From: Prauserella halophila
Lineage (GTDB): Bacteria; Actinomycetota; Actinomycetes; Mycobacteriales; Pseudonocardiaceae
Assembly (NCBI RefSeq): GCF_024171895.1
Contig: NZ_JAMTCQ010000009.1
Location: forward strand, 347,318-411,317
Reading direction: 5' to 3'
DNA length: 64,000 nucleotides
The notes under the pieces were generated by a model. That model was not told the DNA's origin and did no database searches. It saw nothing but the letters and a program-made list of their open reading frames with translations. A program made the position numbers and the translations under genes. Positions 44,856 through 53,792 of the stretch are shown in pieces (within the stretch, counting starts at the first letter, position 1; every line of letters starts with the position of its first letter).

Positions 44856-45959
44856 GTGGTGGGTGAACTGGGGCAGGCGTTTCGTGATGTGTGGGAGTAC
44901 GTGGGGCGCACCGATCCGTATTGGGGTGTGATGTCGTATCCCGATCGCAGGGGTGGGCGTTGGGATCTGGACGAGTTCTTCGCCTATGGCGTGCGGGACA
45001 TGACGTTTGTGCGGAACCTGATGGAGTCCCGTGGGGTCGGGCTCGGTGATCGGGTGCTGGATTTCGGTTGTGGTGTGGGCAGGTTGTCTCGTGTGCTGGC
45101 GGAGGATGCGTCGGCGGTTGTGGGTGTTGACATCGCCGATTCCATGCTGGTTCGTGCGCGTGAGCTCAATGCGGATCAGGGTCGGGTCGAGTTCCGGCAG
45201 GTCGATGGGCGGCGGTTGCCGTTCGATGACGACAGTTTCGATGGTGCGATCAGTTTGATGGTCCTGCAGCATTCGCCGCCTGCGGTGCAGTTGGCGGCGT
45301 TGGCGGAGCTGGTGCGGGTGGTTCGGCCGGGTGGGTTGCTGGTGGTGCATGCGGTTGCGCCGTCGCCCGATGCGCGGGAGTTGGGCGCGGAGGTGTGTCG
45401 GGCCGAGATCGACGTGGTCGAGGTTCCGGCGTCGATGTGCCCGGGTGTGACGGGGATGGTGCGAGCGCGGGTGACGAATCGTGGTGTGGCGGAGTGGCCG
45501 GTGGGTGAGGAGATCCGGCTGGGCAATCATTGGCTCGAGGGCGGTGCCGTCGCGGTTCAGGACGATGGCCGGGTGGATCTTCCGCATGTGGTGCGGCCGG
45601 GTGAGCGGGTGGAGCTGACGATGTCGGTGCGGGCTCCGGACGTGCCGGGGCGTTATGAGCTGGAGCTCGACATGATGCAGGAGCTGGTGGCGTGGTGGTC
45701 GCAGTTCGACAGTCCGACCGTCCGGACTCCGGTTCTCGTGACCGAGGACGCCGAGCCCGCGCAGCAGGTGGCCGACAGCGTGCCGGCGTCGTATGCCGAC
45801 GTGGTCGCCGCCGACACCGAGGGTATCGAGATGCACCCTATTCCGATTTCGCTGATGCAGGGCCTGTTCCAGCACATGGGCGGAACCGTCCTCGCCATCG
45901 AACCCGACCCGTTCTCCGAACCGCCCTGGGACAGCCGCACCTACCTGGTCCGTTTCTAG
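44856..45959 (+). CDS. SAM-dependent methyltransferase with Ig-like insert
   Basis: A 367-residue class I methyltransferase. Motif I is VLDFGCGVGRLSRVLA (about 65-80), with VVGVDIADSML, LPFDDDSFDGAISLMVLQH and LVRVVRPGGLLVVH following. The C-terminal half contains a beta-sandwich like the Ig/NBR1-type domain (GMVRARVTNRGVAEWPVGEEIRLGNHWL, VRPGERVELTMSVRAPDVPGRYELELDMMQELVAWW), an arrangement seen in glycan- or surface-polymer-associated methyltransferases. The GTG at 44856 follows TACTAG by 6 bases, so the transcript may be leaderless. Codon use is less GC3-biased than elsewhere in the window, which suggests acquisition. Target unknown. Confidence 0.82.
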   Translation: MVGELGQAFRDVWEYVGRTDPYWGVMSYPDRRGGRWDLDEFFAYGVRDMTFVRNLMESRGVGLGDRVLDFGCGVGRLSRVLAEDASAVVGVDIADSMLVRARELNADQGRVEFRQVDGRRLPFDDDSFDGAISLMVLQHSPPAVQLAALAELVRVVRPGGLLVVHAVAPSPDARELGAEVCRAEIDVVEVPASMCPGVTGMVRARVTNRGVAEWPVGEEIRLGNHWLEGGAVAVQDDGRVDLPHVVRPGERVELTMSVRAPDVPGRYELELDMMQELVAWWSQFDSPTVRTPVLVTEDAEPAQQVADSVPASYADVVAADTEGIEMHPIPISLMQGLFQHMGGTVLAIEPDPFSEPPWDSRTYLVRF

Positions 45960-45989
45960 AAGTTCAATGGCTGGGAGAGGGTGCGAGTT

Positions 45990-46187
45990 ATGAGTTCCGC
46001 GGGGAAGCCGCACTGGCGGTGGGAACACAGAGCTCTGTTTATTGTCGGAAACCTGGGGGCGGTCATATCCGTCATAGTTGGAGCGTTTCTCTTTTTTGGA
46101 CTGGAGTTGAGGTACGCCTTACTTTTTCAATCGGGTCTTTTTTTTGCTTTTCATGATCGTTCTTCAAATCGGCAAGTCGTTGCGTGA
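45990..46187 (+). CDS. Small membrane protein (65 aa)
   Basis: ATG 45990 has GGGAGAGG 9 bases upstream. The protein has a basic N-terminus (HWRWEHR) and hydrophobic runs ALFIVGNLGAVISVIVGAFLFFG and YALLFQSGLFFAF. It starts 30 bp after the methyltransferase and lies in AT-richer DNA. No family recognised. Confidence 0.55.
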   Translation: MSSAGKPHWRWEHRALFIVGNLGAVISVIVGAFLFFGLELRYALLFQSGLFFAFHDRSSNRQVVA

Positions 46188-46295
46188 ACGGCAGGTCAAA
46201 AGGGCGGGATTCAGGGTATCGTGGCGCGACTTTTGGACAGGCGGGAGGTAGTGGTTAATGGTGCTCCTGGCGTTGGCTGGTGAGGGTATGTGCTG

Positions 46296-46823
46296 ATGTC
46301 GTGCGGCGGGGTGTCGAACAGGTTGCGTCGTACGGTTCGCGAAGTATTCCTCGACGACGTGCACCTCGTTTTCATGTTTCTCGGATTCGCCGACGTGGCG
46401 TGTTACCCACTCACTGAATTTCTGCTCGGTGTCGACTCGCTCTATATCATGACGCCGTCGTCCGCGGCGGTTGTCTTTGGATTGTGGCTACGTGCGTATG
46501 ACCCGGAGAAGGATCAAGGCGCTGCCGAGAAGTACGACCATGACGCTGATTGGTCGCCGCCCTGCGCCGTGAGCAATGTCGTGAGTGTTCGGCATCGTCA
46601 GGCCAAGGGGCGCGGAACTTCGGCACGCCCTCGGCACAGCGAGCCGCCTGGGTTCGCTCTGCACTGCCCGGCTGAATCGCGGCGGTGCCGTGCCGACTAC
46701 TCGCCCAGTGAACTGCGTGCGAACGGCCACGCCGCGAGTAGTTCCTCGGCGCGGTCGTGGTCGCCGACCTCGCGAGCCTGCCGGATCTGGAGCACCGCGA
46801 GGTCACGGATCTTCTCGGCCTGA
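46296..46823 (+). CDS. Hypothetical membrane protein, doubtful C-terminus
   Basis: An unrecognised ORF from ATG 46296, with GGTGAGGG about 9 bases upstream. The first 85 residues look real (VHLVFMFLGFADVACYPLTEFLLGVDSLYIM, SSAAVVFGLWLRAYDPEKDQ), with two hydrophobic spans. After about 46570 the composition becomes Arg/Ser-rich, and the last 127 bp run antisense over the neighbouring CxxC gene. A frameshift or degraded 3' end is likely. Low GC and position suggest acquired DNA. Confidence 0.4.
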   Translation: MSCGGVSNRLRRTVREVFLDDVHLVFMFLGFADVACYPLTEFLLGVDSLYIMTPSSAAVVFGLWLRAYDPEKDQGAAEKYDHDADWSPPCAVSNVVSVRHRQAKGRGTSARPRHSEPPGFALHCPAESRRCRADYSPSELRANGHAASSSSARSWSPTSRACRIWSTARSRIFSA

Positions 46824-47080
46824 ACGATCAGCTCGTTGACGAACACGGCCTGGCTCGCCGCGGTGTTGGCGCGCCACTGTGCGAACTGTTCGCGCATCTG
46901 TTCTGGATTTTCCGGACTGTCCGGTCGCGGGGAAGTGCCCGGTGTCAGGGTGAGCATCGTGTGCCAGGCGTTGTGGCAGGCCGTCGAGCAGAAGTCGTCG
47001 GAGGTTGCCTGATCGGTCGAGCTGTCGCACAACATGCAGGCGGAACAGTTGTACATCTGCTCGAGCGCCGTGTCGTCCAT
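46697..47080 (-). CDS. Cys-rich (zinc-ribbon-like) protein 2 of the T7SS cassette
   Basis: A 127-residue protein. The N-terminal Cys cluster CSACMLCDSS, then FCSTACHNAWH, could bind zinc; the rest is a charged helix (FVNELIVQAEKIRDLAVLQIRQAREVGDHDRAEELLAAW). ATG 47080 is preceded by GGGAGGATTC. It shares the CxxC...FCSxxCxxxW layout with the next gene upstream on the same strand, suggesting duplication. It is the last gene of the minus-strand secretion-associated operon (26-bp gap). Confidence 0.7.
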   Translation of the reverse strand: MDDTALEQMYNCSACMLCDSSTDQATSDDFCSTACHNAWHTMLTLTPGTSPRPDSPENPEQMREQFAQWRANTAASQAVFVNELIVQAEKIRDLAVLQIRQAREVGDHDRAEELLAAWPFARSSLGE

Positions 47081-47106
47081 GAATCCTCCCAGCGGTCCCG
47101 GGAGCA

Positions 47107-47514
47107 CTACTGCGCCGGCAGCGCACCTGCTGCTCTGGCGTGGTTGCAGATGGCCCTGATCTGCGCGACGGCACCCATGATGTTCTCGACGGCCTGGTAT
47201 GCGCCTGGTTCGGACATCTCCCGGATCTCGGCGAGTCCGCGCTGAACGCCCTCGTCGGGGGTGACGTTGACGTCGGTGGCTTCGACGCCGAGGTGTGTCC
47301 GTAACGCTTCGACCAGTGCGTCCAGTTCGTCGGCACCCATTACCGTGTCGGTGTCCAATGTGAACGGTAGGTCCGGTGTTGCGCCGACGCGTGCGGCGCG
47401 CCACGTGCGTTGACATGCTTCCGAACAGAAGTCGGCGTCGACGGAGGACTCGAGGGACTGCCCGCATTGCTGGCACCCGAGAGTGGCGTCGATCTCGGCC
47501 ACGACGTCCAGCAC
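47107..47514 (-). CDS. Cys-rich (zinc-ribbon-like) protein 1 of the T7SS cassette
   Basis: A 135-residue protein starting at GTG 47514, two bases after the lipoprotein stop, with AGGGGTAA as ribosome binding site. CQQCGQSLESSVDADFCSEACQRTWR is a CxxC/CxxxC-type zinc-binding knuckle; the rest is acidic and helical (ADELDALVEALRTHLGVEATDVNVTPDEGVQRGLAEIREM). It is tightly linked to the DUF3558 lipoprotein. No known family assignment; possibly a cytoplasmic adaptor of the cassette. Confidence 0.72.
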   Translation of the reverse strand: MLDVVAEIDATLGCQQCGQSLESSVDADFCSEACQRTWRAARVGATPDLPFTLDTDTVMGADELDALVEALRTHLGVEATDVNVTPDEGVQRGLAEIREMSEPGAYQAVENIMGAVAQIRAICNHARAAGALPAQ

Positions 47515-47516
47515 GG

Positions 47517-48092
47517 TTACCCCTGCGGCACCTTCGGCTCGACGACTTCCACGAGGGTATTGGCCATCTTGCACGCCTTATTTGGATCGGCGCCGCTGAC
47601 AAGAACGTCCACGCGGGAGGTGTCGGTGACCCCGATCGCGATCGTGCAACCGTTCGGGCTTGGTGACCGCCCGTAATCGCGCCCATTCTCGGTCGTGTGC
47701 TCCACGCCCATGCCCTTGTCGTTCATGTTTTGAACGCCAGCGTTATCGCGAATATTGACGCCAAGCGTCCCGCGTTCGCCAGAGATCTCACTGCGGTCGG
47801 GCTCCCATGAGCACGTATCGGCTGTGCCGATTTGTTTTTGCTGCGGTTCCTTGACCGGACCGAACTGCGTCACGTCGGCCTGGCTCAGAAGGGAGCAGGG
47901 GTCGAGCTCGGACAGCGAAATACCTGCCCCGGGCTCGTCGTCCGCGGATGGAACCGTCATGGTGGACGATCGAGCTGAACCATTCGGCCCTGCATCGACT
48001 TCCGGCGTGCCGCTCTCGCTGTTGGAACAAGCCGTAACGGCGACGGCAGCCATAGCGGCGAGCGGCAGAAGCGTGGCGCGTATGAGACGCAC
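47517..48092 (-). CDS. DUF3558-type lipoprotein
   Basis: A 191-residue lipoprotein: signal MRLIRATLLPLAAMAAVAVTAC with lipobox VTAC, a Ser/Thr/Asp linker, then the DUF3558 fold (LDPCSLLSQADVTQFGPV, DTCSWEPDRS, GRSPSPNGCTIAIGVTDTSRVDVLV, NKACKMANTLVEVVEPK), with four Cys that likely form disulfides. DUF3558 lipoproteins commonly accompany ESX/WXG genes in Pseudonocardiaceae. It sits 12 bp after the ESX-like gene and 2 bp before the first CxxC protein. Confidence 0.87.
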   Translation of the reverse strand: MRLIRATLLPLAAMAAVAVTACSNSESGTPEVDAGPNGSARSSTMTVPSADDEPGAGISLSELDPCSLLSQADVTQFGPVKEPQQKQIGTADTCSWEPDRSEISGERGTLGVNIRDNAGVQNMNDKGMGVEHTTENGRDYGRSPSPNGCTIAIGVTDTSRVDVLVSGADPNKACKMANTLVEVVEPKVPQG

Positions 48093-48104
48093 TGGTGGTG
48101 GCTC

Positions 48105-48560
48105 CTACTGTCGGAAGGTTTGCTTCTGCTGTTCTTCGGCTTCGTGGTAGTTTCGCATGGCGATCTTCAATGCCTCCTCCGACTGCTCAAGTACAGTGCG
48201 GAGCTTCCGCAGCATCGGCAGGATCCCTCTCGGACCATTACCACTTTGCTGCACGTGCTGGGCAACCTGTTTTGCGTACGGGCCGGTGCCTAGCTTTGGC
48301 TCCTCCGCGAGACCATCCGCCTCGTACATGATCTCGTCGAGGTCGCCGAGGGCTTCGGTGATGGCGTCTTGCAGGTCTTTACCGGCGTTTTCGCTGACAC
48401 GGAAGCCGCCGCCCTTGGCCGATTCGAGCAGTTCGCCGGACTGTTTTTCGGCTTTGGCCATGGATTCGGCGTTGAACGGGTTGACCTTGGCCCAGAGTCC
48501 GCCTTGGTCTTGCCCGGAGTCGGTGGTCGGCGCCGGTATCGGCTGGTCGAATTCAGGCAT
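48105..48560 (-). CDS. ESX/WXG100-like helical protein
   Basis: A 151-residue protein dominated by long helices (NAESMAKAEKQSGELLESAKGGG, ENAGKDLQDAITEALGDLDEIMYEADGLA, PMLRKLRTVLEQSEEALKIAMRNYHEAEEQQKQTF), as in type VII secretion substrates or their partners. A clear WxG turn is replaced by a Gly-rich GGGFRVSENAG loop. It has no signal peptide. It lies between the PPE-like gene (54 bp away) and the lipoprotein gene, so it probably pairs with the PPE-like protein for export. Confidence 0.72.
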   Translation of the reverse strand: MPEFDQPIPAPTTDSGQDQGGLWAKVNPFNAESMAKAEKQSGELLESAKGGGFRVSENAGKDLQDAITEALGDLDEIMYEADGLAEEPKLGTGPYAKQVAQHVQQSGNGPRGILPMLRKLRTVLEQSEEALKIAMRNYHEAEEQQKQTFRQ

Positions 48561-48614
48561 CGTGTCGGTTCCCCTCGGTTGGCTCGTCGATCCGTTCGCG
48601 GGTGGAGGTTCCTG

Positions 48615-50120
48615 TTATTCGCCGATGACGGGTGGGGCGGTGCGGGCGTCGGTGCCGAAGAGGCTGTCGGGGTCGGCTTCGACGAGCCAGGAGGGGCGTT
48701 GGTGTTCCTCTTCGTCGCTGCCTTGTTGGCCTTTGCCTGCGCCGGCGCCGCCCATCATTCCGCCGCGGCCGCCGGCGCTGTTGGAGCCGCTGGCTGCTGC
48801 GGCGGCGCCGGGTGCGGTTCCGGTGCCGCCGGTGATGCCCTTGGCGCCGGAGGCGGGTCCTGCGCCGGGGGTGCTGCCGGTGCCGGGCATGCTCTTGGCG
48901 GCTCCGGCTGCGGAGCCGCCGCCGGTCGGGCCGAATCCGGCCGAGCCGGCGCGGCCGCCGAGTTTGCTGTTGTAGGGCGTCTGGCCGCCACCGGCGGTGC
49001 CGCCGCTCATGGGGCCGACGGCGCCCGGGCCCATGCCGCCGAAGCCCGAACCGCCACCGGCGGCCGGCACGCGCGGACCCACGGGATTGTTGCCTTGCGG
49101 CCCGGTGCCCGGCAGCTGGCCCGCGCCTGTTGACGGTCCTTGGCCCGCCACGGGTGTGGGTGCCGCGCCCGAGCCGACGCCCGAGGGAGCGTTGTACCCA
49201 CCGGTCGGGCCGCCACCGGTCACGGGCCCACCCCCGGTGGGCCCACCGGGGGTGGGCCCACCGGTGAACCCGGACGTGTTCGTCGTGTCCCCGCCCGGAA
49301 CGCTGATCACGTCAGTGCTGTGACCGATGCCTGCCCTGTCGCCGGAGCCGGCGGTGAAGGTCGGCGGTTCGGAGAAGGCAGGCTGCTTCGAGGCCGCCTG
49401 GTAGAGGTTCTGGTCGTAGGTGTTCATGACCTGCACGGCCTGCTGGTGGGCCTCGTCGGCCTTCTCCCGCGTCTCCACGGCCTTGTTGAACGCGCCCATC
49501 GGGTCGGCCGGGTTGTCCTTGAGGGCGGAGCCGAAGTCCTTCATCAGCCCGCCGGTCTCGACCGGCTCGGGCATCGTGTTCTTCGCGGTCTGGGACGCCT
49601 CGGACTGGGCATACGTGGTCTCCGAGGCCAGCTGTGCGTTGGTGGCATTCGACTCGGCCCACGTCGACATCTGACCGAAATATCCGAACGCGCTCTCGGC
49701 CGCGTCGCCTTCCCACTCGTGACGCGCTTTGCCCACGCTCTCGTTCGTCCGCTGCGACAGCCGCTCGAGAACGTTCTTGACCTTGCTGAACGTCTCGGAC
49801 ATCTGGTTGACCTGGGCGGGGTCCAGCTTCGTGGTCACGAAGCCCTTCATCTCGGCGTGCTGGTGGCCCTGATAGTTCTGGTCCGAGCCGCTGAGACCGT
49901 CCAGCACTTCCGCGTCCGGGGCGAGCTCCTTGATCTGCTGCTCGTTCATGCCCCGTGCCCGCATCTGGGCCACGAAATGGCCGAACGGGCCGAGTGAGCC
50001 GTGCTCGACGGCGCCTTCGAGGTAGTACGTGCCCTCGCGCTGTCCCGGAGCCAGGTCGGCGTACCCGCCGTCCTGGCCACCGCCGTTGCCGTCCTGACCG
50101 CCGTCACCGGGCTGCGACAT
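48615..50120 (-). CDS. PPE-like type VII secretion substrate, Gly/Pro-rich
   Basis: A 501-residue protein. A helical N-terminal region includes a WxG turn (ARHEWEGDAAESAFGYFGQM) and long helices (ETFSKVKNVLERLSQRTNESV, KAVETREKADEAHQQAVQVM). From about residue 250 to the end it is a long Gly/Pro/Thr/Ala-rich region of near-repeats (GGPTPGGPTGGGPVTGGGP), closing with an acidic tail ending DPDSLFGTDARTAPPVIGE, a C-terminus shared by Pseudonocardiaceae PPE-like proteins. ATG 50120 follows GGGGGAAGTAGCT. It heads the five-gene operon. The secretion machinery itself (EccC, EccD, EspG) is not in the window. Confidence 0.82.
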   Translation of the reverse strand: MSQPGDGGQDGNGGGQDGGYADLAPGQREGTYYLEGAVEHGSLGPFGHFVAQMRARGMNEQQIKELAPDAEVLDGLSGSDQNYQGHQHAEMKGFVTTKLDPAQVNQMSETFSKVKNVLERLSQRTNESVGKARHEWEGDAAESAFGYFGQMSTWAESNATNAQLASETTYAQSEASQTAKNTMPEPVETGGLMKDFGSALKDNPADPMGAFNKAVETREKADEAHQQAVQVMNTYDQNLYQAASKQPAFSEPPTFTAGSGDRAGIGHSTDVISVPGGDTTNTSGFTGGPTPGGPTGGGPVTGGGPTGGYNAPSGVGSGAAPTPVAGQGPSTGAGQLPGTGPQGNNPVGPRVPAAGGGSGFGGMGPGAVGPMSGGTAGGGQTPYNSKLGGRAGSAGFGPTGGGSAAGAAKSMPGTGSTPGAGPASGAKGITGGTGTAPGAAAAASGSNSAGGRGGMMGGAGAGKGQQGSDEEEHQRPSWLVEADPDSLFGTDARTAPPVIGE

Positions 50121-50501
50121 AGCTACTTCCCCCACCTCGTCCTCAGGTCCGTTCGGCCAAAGCTCACCGTACCTTTTGACGGTGTACCCGCGGAAACAGT
50201 TCCATGGTTTCCCCGCCGATCTTCGGGAGCAAGACCGGCGAAAACGGGCCAATTCGGGCGAACGTGATCAGCGGGTGTCGGCGTGCTTGTCCCGCATCGG
50301 GGTGCGTGGCTCCGGGACTCCAGGAGTTCGGCGACCGGCGCCGGGTATCGGTCCTGGTTGCCGGGCCCGTGATCGACTGCGTGGTTCCGCGGCGGACCTT
50401 GTCGGGCCTGCCGAACCCCTCGCCGGTCTCGATTCGTCAGGGTTTTCCATGGACCGACCGCGTGCGATTCGGGTATCAGGGAGCGTTTTCCCTGGTGAGA
50501 G

Positions 50502-50574
50502 CGCCCCCGGCAGGATTCGAACCTGCGACACCCGCTTTAGGAGAGCGGTGCTCTATCCCCTGAGCTACGAGGGC
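50502..50574 (-). tRNA. tRNA-Arg (anticodon CCT)
   Basis: On the minus strand a 73-base cloverleaf folds fully: acceptor GCCCTCG pairing with CGGGGGC (one G-U), anticodon stem CCGCT/AGCGG with loop CTCCTAA (anticodon CCT, decoding AGG), and T-arm GCAGG-TTCGAAT-CCTGC. The discriminator base is G and no CCA is encoded, as usual in actinomycetes. Confidence 0.95.
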
Positions 50575-50740
50575 ATGACCGTGCGGCCAGGGCACAGCCT
50601 AACGGTACCCGGGTGAATGTTGCTAAGTGGACCATACGAAAGCAAACGATCACCTACTCTGGGCGCACCATCACCCGATAGCACCCTGTCTCCGACGGCG
50701 AAGACCTTGTCCATCCCGTCCCCCCTCCGGGAGGCAACCG

Positions 50741-51391
50741 TTGATCACAGTCATGTTGGCCGATGACGAGGAGCTCGTGCGGCAAGGACTGCGCGCGATG
50801 CTGTCCGCCGCACCCGATATCGAGGTCGTCGGCGAGGCGGCCGACGGCAGATCGGCCGTGGAGACGGCCAGACGGCTGCGCCCCCAGGTCGCACTGCTGG
50901 ACATCAAGATGCGCCAGCCCGACGACGGCATCCGCGCGCTGCGCGCGATGCAGAGCCTGCCCGAGGCTCCCCGGATGGCGATGTTGACGACCTTCGACGT
51001 CGACGAGTACGTCAGCCTGGCCCTGCGGTTCGGCGCCAACGGCTTCCTGCTCAAGGACATCGACCCCGGGGTCCTGGTACGTGCGGTCCGTGACCTCGCC
51101 CGCGGTGGTGCGGTACTGGACCCGAGCGTCGCGGCACGGATGGTCGACGCCCAGCGGGACGAAGTCCGCGCGGCGGCACCCGCCCGGCGGCTGCTGGCAT
51201 CGCTGTCCGAACGTGAGCGCGAGGTCGTCTCCCTCATCGGCCAGGGCATGTCCAACGCCGAGATCGGCGGCAAACTGCACCTGTCCGAGGCGACCGTCAA
51301 GGGATACGTCTCCGCGGTGCTCTCGAAGATCGGCGCCGCCAACCGCGTGCAGGCCGCGTTGCTGGCCTACCGAGGCGGCCTCGTCGATTAG
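50741..51391 (+). CDS. LuxR/NarL-type response regulator (orphan)
   Basis: A 216-residue two-component regulator. The receiver has the acidic pair Asp8/Asp9 ([14 protein letters not shown]), phospho-acceptor Asp54 (VALLDIKM) and Lys in [10 protein letters not shown]. The C-terminal LuxR HTH is [48 protein letters not shown]. The start is TTG 50741 with GGGAGG 6 bases upstream (50729-50734). No histidine kinase is adjacent; a tRNA lies upstream and the MprA-type regulator downstream. Confidence 0.9.
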   Translation: MITVMLADDEELVRQGLRAMLSAAPDIEVVGEAADGRSAVETARRLRPQVALLDIKMRQPDDGIRALRAMQSLPEAPRMAMLTTFDVDEYVSLALRFGANGFLLKDIDPGVLVRAVRDLARGGAVLDPSVAARMVDAQRDEVRAAAPARRLLASLSEREREVVSLIGQGMSNAEIGGKLHLSEATVKGYVSAVLSKIGAANRVQAALLAYRGGLVD

Positions 51392-51504
51392 AACCCGCTC
51401 CAGGACGCCTCGCGCGAGTGCCGGCCGGATACGTGATCGGGCCGACACCCGCGCGGGCGTGGACGTTCAGCCGCATCTCAGGCGTGCGCGAGACACTGGG
51501 TGCC

Positions 51505-52194
51505 ATGCGCATACTCGTTGTCGACGACGACCGCGCCGTGCGGGAGTCGCTCCGGCGTTCCCTGGAGTTCAACGGCTACCAGGTCGACGTGGCCGGCGAC
51601 GGCACTCAGGCGCTGGAGCAGGTGGCGAGCGCGCGGCCCGACGCGATGGTGCTCGACGTGATGATGCCGCGGCTGGACGGGCTCGAGGTCGCCCGCCGAC
51701 TGCGTGGCACCGGCGATGACCTGCCGATTCTCGTGCTCACCGCACGGGATGCCGTCTCCGACAGGGTGTCCGGTCTCGATGCGGGCGCCGACGACTATCT
51801 GCCGAAACCGTTCGCGCTGGAGGAGCTGCTCGCGCGGCTGCGCGCGCTGCTGCGGCGGGCGGCCGCCGAGGCGGATCCGCAGGGAACCGGAGCGCTGGAG
51901 TTCGCAGACCTCACACTCGACCCGGACACCCGCGAGGTGCGCCGCGGCGACCGGGCGATCAGCCTCACCCGCACCGAGTTCACGCTGCTCGAACTCTTCA
52001 TGACCTACCCGAAACACGTGCTCACCCGAACCCGCATCCTCGAGGAGGTCTGGGGCTTCGACTTCCCCACGTCGGGCAACGCACTCGAGGTGTACGTCGG
52101 ATACCTGCGGCGCAAGACCGAAGCCGACGGTGAACCACGGCTGATCCACACCGTCCGCGGCGTCGGGTACGTGCTCCGGGAGACCCCGCCGTGA
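51505..52194 (+). CDS. mprA: OmpR-family response regulator MprA
   Basis: A 229-residue regulator. The receiver has [12 protein letters not shown], phosphorylated Asp51 ([11 protein letters not shown]) and [13 protein letters not shown]; the winged-helix output is [33 protein letters not shown], ending [10 protein letters not shown]. Identity as MprA rests on the close match and the conserved order with mprB, pepD and moaB. The ATG 51505 start has no strong ribosome binding site and may be leaderless. It overlaps mprB by 4 bp (GTGA). In mycobacteria this pair responds to envelope stress. Confidence 0.92.
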   Translation: MRILVVDDDRAVRESLRRSLEFNGYQVDVAGDGTQALEQVASARPDAMVLDVMMPRLDGLEVARRLRGTGDDLPILVLTARDAVSDRVSGLDAGADDYLPKPFALEELLARLRALLRRAAAEADPQGTGALEFADLTLDPDTREVRRGDRAISLTRTEFTLLELFMTYPKHVLTRTRILEEVWGFDFPTSGNALEVYVGYLRRKTEADGEPRLIHTVRGVGYVLRETPP

Positions 52195-53630
52195 CCGGAT
52201 CCGCCCGGCCCGGCACCGGGACGGCCGGCGCCACGCGCGACGGCCCGGAACCGGAACGGACGCCGAAACGCATCTCCTTGCGCACCCGCGTCATGCTGCT
52301 GGCCACGCTGTGCGTCGGCGGCACCGTGGCGCTGGTCTCGCTGGTGACGTACCTGACGGTGCGGGACAACATTTACGAGCAGTTCGACAGCTCGCTGACC
52401 CAGCGGGCTCATGCCGCGGCCGAGAGCGTGCCCGTGGCGTCGCAGTTCCAGAACCTGCCTGCGGCCCTGTTCGCCAGCGGTGACATCCAGATCGGCCTGC
52501 TCGAAGCCGATGACACCCTCGTCGTCCCTCGTGGCGCGGCGAAACCGCCGACGAGCGAACCCGAGCTGGCCGTCGCCCGCGGGGGTGCGGAGTGGTCGCT
52601 GCGCACCGACACGGAGAGCGGGATCCGGGTCGTCTCCGTCCCCTCGGGCCACGGCCAGGCGCTCGTGCTGGGGCAGTCACTGGCACAGACGGAACGGACC
52701 CTCGGCGACCTCGCACTGGTGCTGATGCTGTTCGGCGGGATCGGTGTCCTGGTCGCCGCGGGCGCGGCCACGGCCGTCGCACGGACCGCGTTGCGACCGG
52801 TGGAACGGTTGACCTCGGCGACCGAGCGGGTCGCCGACACCATGGACCTGCGTCCGATTCCGGTGACCGGGGACGACGAGCTGTCGCGCATGACGCAGAG
52901 TTTCAACACGATGCTGAGTGCGGTCGCCGAGTCCCAGGCGCAGCAGAGCAGGCTCGTGGCCGATGCGGGCCACGAGCTGCGCACGCCGTTGACGTCGCTG
53001 CGCACCAACCTCGAGCTGCTGCTGTCGGCGGGCCGCAACGAGGCGCCGCCACTCGACGAGACGGTGCGCACCGAGATCGAAACCGACATCCGCGGGCAGC
53101 TCGACGAGCTGACGCAGCTCATCGGCGATCTCGTGGAGCTCGCGCGCGACAGCGGGCCGCAGGAAATGGTCGAGCGGGTCGACCTGGCAGAGGTCGTCGA
53201 GCGGGCGCTCGATCGGGCGCGCAGGCGAGCGGGCGACACGGAGTTCGACGTCCGGCTGCAGCCGTGGGAACTCGCCGGCGATCCGGGTGTGCTGGAACGC
53301 GCCGTGCTGAACCTGCTCGACAACGCGGTGAAGTTCTCCCCCGGCGGCGAGACCGTGCAGGTGGGGCTGCGTCCGCTCGGCGACGGCACCGCCGTGGTGG
53401 AGGTCGCCGATCGCGGCCCCGGTATCGCTCCCGAGGACCTGCCGCGGGTGTTCGATCGCTTCTACCGCTCCACCGAGGCGCGGACGTTGCCCGGTTCGGG
53501 CCTGGGCCTGGCGATCGTCCGCCAGGCCGCGCAGCGCCACGGTGGCGGGGCGTTCGCCTCCTCGCGGGACGGCGGCGGCACGGTCATGACGATCCGGCTG
53601 CCGGGCACGGCCCCGGACCGGAACGAGTAG
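52191..53630 (+). CDS. mprB: Sensor histidine kinase MprB
   Basis: A 479-residue membrane kinase. The first membrane span is [22 protein letters not shown] and the second [23 protein letters not shown], bracketing an extracytoplasmic sensor of about 130 residues. A HAMP region follows ([25 protein letters not shown]), then the H-box [17 protein letters not shown] (His261) and the ATPase boxes [26 protein letters not shown] and [18 protein letters not shown]. The GTG start overlaps mprA. It phosphorylates MprA under envelope stress. Confidence 0.93.
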   Translation: MTGSARPGTGTAGATRDGPEPERTPKRISLRTRVMLLATLCVGGTVALVSLVTYLTVRDNIYEQFDSSLTQRAHAAAESVPVASQFQNLPAALFASGDIQIGLLEADDTLVVPRGAAKPPTSEPELAVARGGAEWSLRTDTESGIRVVSVPSGHGQALVLGQSLAQTERTLGDLALVLMLFGGIGVLVAAGAATAVARTALRPVERLTSATERVADTMDLRPIPVTGDDELSRMTQSFNTMLSAVAESQAQQSRLVADAGHELRTPLTSLRTNLELLLSAGRNEAPPLDETVRTEIETDIRGQLDELTQLIGDLVELARDSGPQEMVERVDLAEVVERALDRARRRAGDTEFDVRLQPWELAGDPGVLERAVLNLLDNAVKFSPGGETVQVGLRPLGDGTAVVEVADRGPGIAPEDLPRVFDRFYRSTEARTLPGSGLGLAIVRQAAQRHGGGAFASSRDGGGTVMTIRLPGTAPDRNE

Positions 53631-53711
53631 CGGCACCGGCACCGGCCCCGGCGCTGTCGGCGGCTCGCGCACCACGCCCGGCCGTCTTTCGGCGAGCTCG
53701 CCCCGATCGGC

Positions 53712-53738
53712 TGTTGAATGCTGTAGAATTTTGTTCAA
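53712..53738. promoter_or_regulatory. AT-rich candidate operator of the DeoR-type gene
   Basis: TGTTGAATGC and ATTTTGTTCAA at 53712-53738 form an AT-rich island with inverted TTGAA/TTCAA halves, 55-80 bp upstream of the DeoR-family start. DeoR-type sugar regulators often bind TTGTTCA-like repeats. Assigned by position only. Confidence 0.4.
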
Positions 53739-53792
53739 TTGGGTTCGGTTTCGGGTGTCGGTGGTGGCCGGCACCGGACGGTGGGAGACGAT

